The notes under the pieces are model-generated. The model saw only the letters and a program-made list of their open reading frames with translations, made no database searches and was not told where the DNA came from. Below are positions 1 to 4,449 of a stretch of 5,028 nt of DNA, piece by piece. Within the stretch, counting starts at the first letter, position 1. Each line of letters opens with the position of its first letter. The DNA comes from Methanosarcinaceae archaeon (GTDB lineage: Archaea; Halobacteriota; Methanosarcinia; Methanosarcinales; Methanosarcinaceae): the NCBI GenBank assembly GCA_016926455.1, contig JAFGOO010000083.1:1-5028 (forward strand), written 5' to 3'. Both the position numbers and the translations under genes were made by a program.

Positions 1-130
1 ATATCGTTGCAATTCCGTGTCCCACAAATTCGTGGAGTACATTCTGAATAATAAAAACAATGATTGAAATTGCAATTAAAGTTAAAGCATCAACTTTAAT
101 ATCTGTAACTCTACTATTTTCCTTGTTCAT
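1..130 (-). CDS. Membrane protein with HExxGHG motif, N-terminal part (runs off left edge)
   Basis: The frame starts at an ATG at 130-128 and is open to the window edge, giving 43 residues. A charged N-terminus (MNKENSRVTDIKVD) is followed by a hydrophobic segment at about residues 15-30 (LTLIAISIIVFIIQ), then NVLHEFVGHGIATI at 30-43. The HEFVGHG stretch right after a membrane helix recalls the zinc-binding helix of membrane metalloproteases such as the M50 group (HExxH). Here, however, the second histidine is one residue further on (HExxxH), so metal binding or protease activity is inference only. The leader is A-rich (AGAACAAGAAAAA before the ATG) without a clear Shine-Dalgarno. The frame stays open for some codons upstream, but no ATG is seen there. 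The start lies only 30 bp from the palindromic element at 161-720, which would therefore contain or replace its promoter region. That the ORF is a real gene is fairly likely; its function is uncertain. Confidence 0.6.
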   Translation of the reverse strand, partial: MNKENSRVTDIKVDALTLIAISIIVFIIQNVLHEFVGHGIATI

Positions 131-319
131 TTTTTCTTGTTCTATTTTTAAAATACACCTTAACGGCCCGGCAATATGGGGAGGTTGTGTTACCCGACGC
201 AGCATCCGGGCAGGGTGCTGGTATCTCGCCTGAGGCGAGACCAGAAAGCTGTCACGCCGTGCCCCGCGCAAGCGAAGTGAGCAGCGGGGGTGCAAGGAGG
301 GTATGGCGCACTTTTTGCC

Positions 320-337
320 TGCCGATAGCTATCGGCA
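320..337. repeat. Perfect 18-bp palindrome
   Basis: TGCCGATAGCTATCGGCA reads the same on both strands with no loop. It directly follows CACTTTTTGCC at 309-319, the position at which the right half of the element carries the TGACGT/ACGTCA palindrome. A perfect, loop-free palindrome of this length suggests either a protein-binding site or a cruciform tip. Which of these applies cannot be read from the sequence. Confidence 0.7.
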
Positions 338-616
338 CGGGTACAAATTTTATTGAGCATTACGTGTGTCGCGATACAAGTTTGATCGGAACCGCGAACC
401 TATCCCCGATTACAAAGTTAGGGGAGGGCACTGGCGCAGCGAAGGCGGTACAAACTATCACGAAGGTAGTAATTTATCACGGTGCAGTATTTTAATTGTG
501 TACAGATGCGCGTATCCGGGTGCAGGAATTGTTAGGTATTTTTATGGCCAGCCGGGCTTGAAAAGATGATAAAAGATTAAAGAGAGAAAAAAGCGTTCGG
601 GCCCATACTCAACATG

Positions 617-659
617 CACTTTTTGCTCGGCTGACGTTTACGTCACCAGGCAAAAAGTG
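617..659. repeat. Two-tier hairpin (CACTTTTTGC/GCAAAAAGTG around TGACGT/ACGTCA)
   Basis: CACTTTTTGC at 617-626 pairs perfectly with GCAAAAAGTG at 650-659. Within it TGACGT (632-637) pairs with ACGTCA (640-645) across a two-base loop, with short internal bulges between the two stems. It lies 11 bases before the CCCGCCTCAGGCGGG palindrome at 671-685. No T-tract follows on either strand, so it does not look like an ordinary intrinsic terminator. Confidence 0.65.
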
Positions 660-670
660 TGACAACTTGT

Positions 671-685
671 CCCGCCTCAGGCGGG
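671..685. repeat. Palindrome CCCGCCTCAGGCGGG
   Basis: Seven base pairs close over a single central base. The counterpart in the left half of the element is TCTCGCCTGAGGCGAGA at 224-240, with the same CGCCTGAGGCG core read on the opposite strand. Differences in the outer pairs (CC/GG against TC/GA) are compensatory, so pairing is kept while sequence changes. That fits selection on structure. Confidence 0.6.
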
Positions 686-811
686 AAACAGCTTACCCAT
701 ATTGTCCGTATTGGGCGTTAGTTTTTTAATATCTTACAATCTGAAATAGAGTTTGACTTAAAAATTCTTCTAATATCTGTCGTATCTGTTCACATTAATA
801 GAATCATTTTA

Positions 812-1210
812 CTAATAACATGAAGACCTGATACTCTCAATACCCTTGACAAGGTCTTTAAAATCAAGATTATATTCATCCATAAATCTTATAGCGATCA
901 TACCACTCGACCACACATAATTCCCGCCATAACCTAACATTTATGTTACTGCCACATTACACCCGTTAGCCCAAACATTCGTTGACCAAAATGAATGGAG
1001 ATAGTATTTTCTCCGATAATCATTGTCAGTGTTGTAGCCGGGCGATGCTGTACGGCCTAACACTTCACGACATTTTTCCCTGTGTAATGGCTGTTGCCCC
1101 TCATATTTTCCTTCATTTGAAAACACCAAGGCTATTTTAACAACATTATAGAGGGTGGACCATGGATCAAAATCATTCTCATTGATCTATTGCAGTAATC
1201 TCAAATTATC
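812..1210 (-). pseudogene. Serine hydrolase (beta-lactamase family) C-terminal remnant, broken by stops
   Basis: A single minus-strand frame, read through two stops, gives a coherent protein tail. It runs from NDNLRLLQ, over TAG (1189-1187), through INENDFDPWSTLYN, ALVFSNEGKYEGQQPLHREK and YYLHSFWSTNV, over TAA (943-941), then MLGYGGNYV, SGMIAIRFMDEYNLD and a final SIRSSCY before TAG at 812. The pattern of a 'NeGkyxGqqLLhrek' segment, then 'HSFW', then 'MLGYGGNyV..P.G.iaiRFmD' fits the C-terminal part of serine hydrolases of the beta-lactamase/class C family. The second stop sits where a Tyr would precede MLGYGG. The strand between NYV and SGMI looks a few residues short. The catalytic SxxK half is absent: the frame closes just upstream, against the 3' end of the DUF4386 gene. 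It is a non-functional fragment; the family call is from recalled sequence pattern and is moderately sure. Confidence 0.55.
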
Positions 1211-1211
1211 A

Positions 1212-1841
1212 TTAATTGCTATAAGTACCGTTTGAACCTCCTTTTAAAAGTAGCCATATCGCAAAGGACATTTCTCCTATTATACTTGGTAGTGCTACAA
1301 ATGCTAAAAAGATTGAACTATAATCTTCATAATTTCTGAGAAAGAAGTGTGCCCCGGTGTCAGCCATGTACATTATCCCGGCAATGACGAGAAAAAATGC
1401 TATTATCTTTGGCTTTCCTATAATTTTCCCCAATAGTATAAGATGAATTCCGAAAAAGAAAAGTCCTATTAACCATATTGTATTAAAAATGTTAACCTGT
1501 TGCAGAATTTCCTGACCAGAAGTTAACTGCAGTGTAACGGGCAGTGCAAAAACTGCCACTCCCATTATACCAGCATGCATCATTCTGAAGAGTGTACTCA
1601 AAACTGACAGAATATGAGACTTGTATAGCTCGTATAAGGCCCAGGCGACAATAACATCAAACACAACAGTAATTAAGAAAGCCAGAATGCCAAATCTCAC
1701 AATCAAATTATTCTTCTGAATGGTAACAAGAGGATCATTCAGAATTGATTCCAAAACAAAAAAATTGGCAAATATTGCAGCAAAAAAAATAACCAAATAG
1801 CTACTTCCTGCTGTCACCGATAAAGATCTTGATTTCGTCAT
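1212..1841 (-). CDS. DUF4386 family integral membrane protein
   Basis: The product has 209 residues and about six hydrophobic helices, near residues 13-32, 50-72, 83-102, 121-140, 145-163 and 175-198. The first-helix pattern (SSYLVIFFAAIFANFFV), the loop with LIVRFGILAFLI, the 'DVIVAWALYELYK' segment and 'LFRMMHAGI' match the DUF4386 family (about 200-230 residues), so it appears full length. Members are uncharacterised inner-membrane proteins; no transport or catalytic role is established. The ATG at 1841-1839 is preceded by an unbroken run of 12 A on the coding strand and no Shine-Dalgarno. A downstream Met would remove the first helix, so this start is preferred. The gene lies 95 bp after an MDR oxidoreductase on the same strand, a pairing I recall from other Bacteroidota, which suggests joint expression and a linked stress or metabolic role (inference). 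The length of the poly-A tract could vary between cells or reads. Confidence 0.85.
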   Translation of the reverse strand: MTKSRSLSVTAGSSYLVIFFAAIFANFFVLESILNDPLVTIQKNNLIVRFGILAFLITVVFDVIVAWALYELYKSHILSVLSTLFRMMHAGIMGVAVFALPVTLQLTSGQEILQQVNIFNTIWLIGLFFFGIHLILLGKIIGKPKIIAFFLVIAGIMYMADTGAHFFLRNYEDYSSIFLAFVALPSIIGEMSFAIWLLLKGGSNGTYSN

Positions 1842-1893
1842 TTTTTTTTTTTTGGTTAAACTAATAATTGCCTTTTATTTACGCTTAAAACCT

Positions 1894-1912
1894 GAAAAGT
1901 CTTTGACTTTTC
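1894..1912 (-). terminator. Short hairpin between the MDR and DUF4386 genes, weak terminator-like
   Basis: GAAAAGTC and GACTTTTC form a perfect 8-bp stem with a 3-base loop, 24 bp beyond the stop of the MDR gene. On the coding strand it is followed by CAGG-TTTT rather than a long T-tract, and the stem is AT-rich. It may attenuate rather than end transcription into the DUF4386 gene, or mark an RNA processing point. Low confidence as a terminator; the inverted repeat itself is clear. Confidence 0.3.
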
Positions 1913-1936
1913 TCATAGTATTCTCCAAACTTAATA

Positions 1937-2860
1937 TCACATTTCCCCGGCGACAACTGAAATGACCACATTCCCCTTTTTATGGCCATTTTCAACATAT
2001 CTATGTGCTTCTGGTACCTGATCTAAGGGAAATCGTTTATCTATCACAGGCCTTAATTTTTTTTCCTCAATAAGCTTTTTGAGAAAGATCAGATTCTCTA
2101 TGGTTTCTTTTGTAGGCTTTTTAACAGTAAGAAACTTTCCATTTCTTTTAAGCAGATTTTTGCTCTTAGAAAGTGAAATTTTTCCAACTGCATCGAAAAT
2201 AATATCATACTTCTCATTATTATCCAAAAAATTCTCCCTGGTATAGTCAATAATCTTATCAGCTCCGAGTGATTTTACCATTTCCATACTTGTTGTACTG
2301 CATACAGCTGTAACTTCTGCTCCAAAGTAATTGGCAAGCTGAATTCCATAACTTCCTACTGAACCTGAAGCACCGTATATCAGGACTTTATTCCCGGCAC
2401 TGATATTTCCTTTTCTGAGAATATATAAAGCAGTCATTCCTCCAACAGGAACGGCGCAAGCTTCTTCAAAAGCCAGGTTAGCAGGTTTTTGCGCAATCAC
2501 ACCGAGGTTACTTTTTTCAGGCACACAAACATATTCGGCATTGGCACCATATGAAAGTCCGGTAGTGGTTCCAAAAACCTCATCGCCTTTCTTAAATCCA
2601 GTCACTTTTTCTCCTTTGGTCTCAACTATACCTGCGAACTCAACACCAGGGATCTTCTGTGCTTTAAAACCAAAAATCAGTCCAGCCGGAAGAAGAATCA
2701 GTCGCGGGATTTTTCGAAGAATCACATCGCCGCGGGTTACAGTTGCAGCATGTACCTTTACCAGAACCTCATTAACTCCAGGTTCAGGTTTGTTGACCTC
2801 ACGAATCGAAAGGACATCCGGAGGTCCGGATTTAATAACAATAATTGCTCTCATTTTCAT
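1937..2860 (-). CDS. Zinc-independent MDR oxidoreductase (NAD(P)-dependent alcohol dehydrogenase/quinone reductase-like)
   Basis: The 307-residue protein has the complete medium-chain dehydrogenase/reductase layout. A GroES-like N-terminal domain (about 1-125) holds PGVEFAG (71-77) and KGDEVFG (91-97). A Rossmann domain (about 126-265) holds the nucleotide-binding GASGSVGSYG (163-172), and a C-terminal segment ends with RPVIDKRFPLDQVPEAH. The catalytic-zinc GHE motif of classical alcohol dehydrogenases is absent (GVEFAG instead), as in quinone-oxidoreductase-like MDRs. A soluble NAD(P)H-dependent reductase of quinones or enones is therefore likely, substrate unknown. Two ATGs are possible: 2860 and 2854. 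AAGGG lies directly against the first but 5-6 bases before the second, and family members usually begin M-(K/R)-A, so the second (MRAIIVIK) may be the true start. AATATTTG at about 2907-2900 on the coding strand differs by one base from the Bacteroidota -7 consensus, but no -33 partner is seen. No lesions were found. Next gene: DUF4386. Confidence 0.88.
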   Translation of the reverse strand: MKMRAIIVIKSGPPDVLSIREVNKPEPGVNEVLVKVHAATVTRGDVILRKIPRLILLPAGLIFGFKAQKIPGVEFAGIVETKGEKVTGFKKGDEVFGTTTGLSYGANAEYVCVPEKSNLGVIAQKPANLAFEEACAVPVGGMTALYILRKGNISAGNKVLIYGASGSVGSYGIQLANYFGAEVTAVCSTTSMEMVKSLGADKIIDYTRENFLDNNEKYDIIFDAVGKISLSKSKNLLKRNGKFLTVKKPTKETIENLIFLKKLIEEKKLRPVIDKRFPLDQVPEAHRYVENGHKKGNVVISVVAGEM

Positions 2861-2960
2861 CCCTTACTCTTGAATATCTTGATCATGAACGAGGTTTTAC
2901 AAATATTAACAATTTGATAAATACATTTGTTTAATGATTTTAAATTTTTCCTGACAGTAT

Positions 2961-3600
2961 TTATCCAGAATGAAATAGCTCTTCTATTACTGATTGGATC
3001 ATTAATATAACTTTTCGGCCAGATGCCAAAAATCAAAAATCAACATAATGTTCCATGGAGTTACCACAATGAACAATTATAATTTCCTTATCCGGAATAA
3101 CATATATGTTTTGTCCTAAATTTCCGGAAGATGTAAATTGAAAAGTAGAATCACAGTTTGAATGTCCCCACCAATGATAATTATAATAAATTTTTTTACA
3201 GCCATTTTCAAACCAGCCGGGATAAATCTTACGGGGAATTGTCGTATTCTCCCGTGTTGATTCCAATACCCAATTCTAAAGATTATCTGATTCCCATTCC
3301 AGTTGCCCTCATTCAGGAATAGACGCCCAAATCTGGCGTAATCGATAGCTCTTGCAATTAAACGAGTTGGCATATATTCAAATCCTGATTTTTTACCATC
3401 GAAAGAGAATAGCGCATCGTATTCCATTATTTTTGACTATAATTTTTCTTCAAGGTACTTTGACACAGTTTTTTTGCTGCTCTTTCAATAATTAATCCCA
3501 AATAACTGGTATTGTAATTGCAAAATTGGAAGCTTCTCTCTGGCTCAGTTGCGTTCTTCAATATAATTGGAAATTTACTTCTAAAATTCGGGTGTATTCA
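2961..3600 (-). pseudogene. Serine hydrolase (beta-lactamase family) pseudogene, 5'-truncated, with frameshifts and stops
   Basis: Pieces in shifting frames rebuild one protein of the beta-lactamase/class C PBP family. First ATEPERSFQFCNYNTSYLG (about 3552-3496) carries the second active-site motif as FCN in place of YxN. Then GLIIERAAKK; after a frameshift, TVSKYLEEKL; a TAG (3439-3437), probably from the usual Trp; MEYDALFSFDGKKSGFEY and RAIDYARFGRLFLNEGNWNG; another frameshift at about 3276-3280; and NWVLESTRENTTIP, HWWGH (third, KTG-like motif region) and GNLGQNIYVIPDKEIIIVH. The first frameshift lies in a 7-A run (3475-3469); one more A would restore frame. The second looks like loss of one base. 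A TGA at 3035-3033 may be the original end or a further lesion, because the frame continues through a helix-like IQSVIEELF to TAA at 2961. The N-terminal third with the SxxK nucleophile is missing. Substrate is unknown; not necessarily antibiotic-related. Confidence 0.75.
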
Positions 3601-3604
3601 AGTT

Positions 3605-3663
3605 TTTAACTAACGGTCAAATTTTGGATCGTTATTTTGCGGATTTAACTGATAGTCAAATTT
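3605..3663. repeat. Two-copy 20-bp direct repeat, 39-bp period
   Basis: TTTAACTAACGGTCAAATTT at 3605-3624 and TTTAACTGATAGTCAAATTT at 3644-3663 match at 17 of 20 positions; the three changes fall in the four central bases. The pair lies between the serine hydrolase pseudogene and the attC-like inverted repeat, ending 12 bp before that repeat's left arm. It could be a duplicated protein-binding site or a residue of recombination. No gene lies in this stretch. Confidence 0.55.
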
Positions 3664-3674
3664 GTGCGAGGAAT

Positions 3675-3812
3675 GCCCCATAACGGTTGCATGTATGGTG
3701 TCGTTTCGCGATTCGGAGTACGAACCTGTCAAACCGCCACATAGTTTATTAAAATGTAATGCACTTAAATACAGCATTTTTCGCCAAATGCACCATACAC
3801 GATGTTGTGTGG
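3675..3812. other. Imperfect inverted repeat with attC-like architecture
   Basis: The left arm has CATAAC (3679-3684), seven unmatched bases, then TGTATGGTG (3692-3700). The right arm has CACCATACA (3791-3799), four unmatched bases, then GTTGTG (3804-3809). The outer 6-base boxes (one G-T mismatch position) with AAC/GTT, the unpaired spacer, the perfectly paired 9-base inner box, unequal arm lengths and about 90 bases between arms all parallel the R-box, unpaired central spacer, L-box and variable terminal structure of integron attC sites. The total of about 130 bp is within the attC size range. The arms also agree with the ends of the element at 161-720 (5-base outer box, spacer, 9-base inner box). 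The site begins about 10 bp after the stop of the trmO reading frame, the place an attC occupies in a cassette. The outer boxes match the canonical GTTRRRY only partly, and no integrase gene is visible. A dispersed MITE-like repeat is the main alternative. Confidence 0.45.
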
Positions 3813-3822
3813 TCGTGCATGT

Positions 3823-4302
3823 TTAGTCAAAATTAATCTCGTTTTGCCAATTAAAACTCATTGCATCTTCAGACCATTCTGGCCAGTGTTTAAACCACTC
3901 TGGCACATCGCATTTTTTTACTCTTTCCATTGGGAAATATGGTTTTATATCAAGAATAGGACTTCCTGGTTCTGCATCAATAAAAGGTGTAAGTATAATC
4001 CCATTTTCAATATCAATTTTTTCGACTGTAATTGTACTAATCATAATTGGATTAGGTCTGGCCGGGGCACGAGTTCCAAATATACCTATTCTATCCGGTG
4101 TTTTTTTAAATAGTTTTTCAGCATTTAGCGTTTCCCTATTTTGCTGTTCATCAGTTAAATGCGCCCACCAAATAATTTGAAGATGACTAAAGCCTTCTAT
4201 CTGGCTCAGTCCTGGTAAGTAATTTCTATCAAGTTCGATAGCATTTTTATCCTTGATAAACTTAACTTGCCCAATAGCATTTACTTAAAATGTTTTATTC
4301 AT
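3823..4302 (-). pseudogene. trmO: tRNA (N6-threonylcarbamoyladenosine(37)-N6)-methyltransferase reading frame with an in-frame TAA at codon 6
   Basis: TrmO/TsaA proteins use S-adenosylmethionine to methylate t6A37 of tRNA-Thr. The frame from ATG (4302-4300) to TAA (3825-3823) is 160 codons, the normal size of the short bacterial form. It holds EGFSHLQIIWWAH (36-48), the family signature GTRAPARPNPI (76-86), PGSPILDIKPYFP (112-124) and a C-terminal WFKHWPEW. The frame is perfect except that codon 6 is TAA (4287-4285): ATG AAT AAA ACA TTT TAA, then VNAIGQVKF. No ATG, GTG or TTG follows before the conserved strand begins. The first later ATG (4044) would yield a 73-residue protein lacking the N-terminal half and the RPNP signature. 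A single point mutation (for example from GAA, AAA or CAA) explains it, so this is probably a very recent pseudogene. A sequencing error, readthrough, or initiation at a non-standard codon such as the ATT at codon 10 are alternatives. The attC-like repeat follows immediately. Confidence 0.8.
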
Positions 4303-4323
4303 AATTAACACTATATTAAATGA

Positions 4324-4425
4324 TTAAACTTTTTGACTTTTGAACCAATTTGATATTAAATTGAACGATATAAGTAATCCCAAAACCCATATCATACAAG
4401 TGAGAATAAAGATGGTTTTAGACAT
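4324..4425 (-). CDS. Possible 33-residue single-span membrane peptide
   Basis: An ATG at 4425-4423 opens a 34-codon frame ending in TAA at 4326-4324. It begins MSKTIFILTC, continues through a hydrophobic core (IWVLGLLISF, residues about 12-21) and ends NWFKSQKV. One membrane helix with short polar ends fits a small membrane peptide. It lies 24 bp after the stop of the upstream membrane protein, in the same frame, and 21 bp before trmO, so it could be co-transcribed or reached by readthrough. No Shine-Dalgarno is evident. It could equally be the remnant of a longer membrane protein, or chance. Family not recognised. Confidence 0.35.
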   Translation of the reverse strand: MSKTIFILTCMIWVLGLLISFNLISNWFKSQKV

Positions 4426-4449
4426 GTCATTCACGCTATAAGCATTCGC

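Larger units (their letters stand above)
161..720. repeat. Non-coding palindrome-rich element with AAC/GTT terminal inverted repeats
   Basis: This block is visibly richer in GC than its flanks. Its ends are imperfect inverted repeats: TAACG then, six bases later, CAATATGGG at 161-180, facing CCCATATTG then, after 11 bases, CGTTA at 696-720. Inside, both halves carry the same motifs in mirrored order: CGCCTGAGGCG palindrome (226-236 and 672-684 region), TGTCAC (250-255; inverted 659-664), CACTTTTTGCC (309-319; inverted 649-659), then a further palindrome (320-337 and 632-645). Another stem, CCCCGC/GCGGGG, sits at 262-289. The block is thus two diverged inverted modules around a less structured centre (about 340-610). 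Open frames here (187-495, 366-569) have no recognisable domains and run through the palindromes, so I treat them as chance. It could be a MITE-like repeat, a greatly enlarged attC-like recombination site, or a structured RNA. No transposase and no clear target-site duplication are seen. Confidence 0.6.

Noticed and set aside
224..337. CRISPR-like spaced repeats in the GC-rich block
   Set aside because: The repeated motifs are palindromes of different sequence in inverted order, not regularly spaced identical direct repeats with unique spacers.
187..569. Plus-strand open frames of 102 and 67 residues within the GC-rich element
   Set aside because: The translations lack any domain pattern, run straight through perfect palindromes, overlap each other in different frames, and sit in a block with clear inverted-repeat organisation. 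Best explained as chance openness in GC-rich repeats.
1235..1245. AAAGGAGG-type Shine-Dalgarno sequence on the minus strand near the 3' end of the DUF4386 gene
   Set aside because: It encodes the Leu-Lys-Gly-Gly stretch of the protein, and the following ATG opens only a three-codon frame. No gene uses it.
2541..2873. Plus-strand open frame opposite the MDR gene
   Set aside because: It lies antisense to the conserved N-terminal half of an intact MDR gene and its translation is low-complexity (Ser/Pro/Thr/Ile) without a family pattern.
2922..2929. TACATTTG on the plus strand, a match to the Bacteroidota -7 TAnnTTTG element
   Set aside because: No TTTG sits at the required distance upstream, and no plus-strand gene follows, so it is probably a chance match in AT-rich sequence.
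3802..4113. Plus-strand open frame opposite trmO
   Set aside because: Antisense to conserved TrmO motifs; the composition (Cys, Phe, Asn-rich) is typical of a shadow frame.
812..4302. Reassigned stop codon as an explanation for the in-frame stops
   Set aside because: The interrupting codons include TAA, TAG and TGA, at places where different residues are expected, accompanied by frameshifts and truncation, while the MDR and DUF4386 genes are uninterrupted. Ordinary gene decay explains this better.
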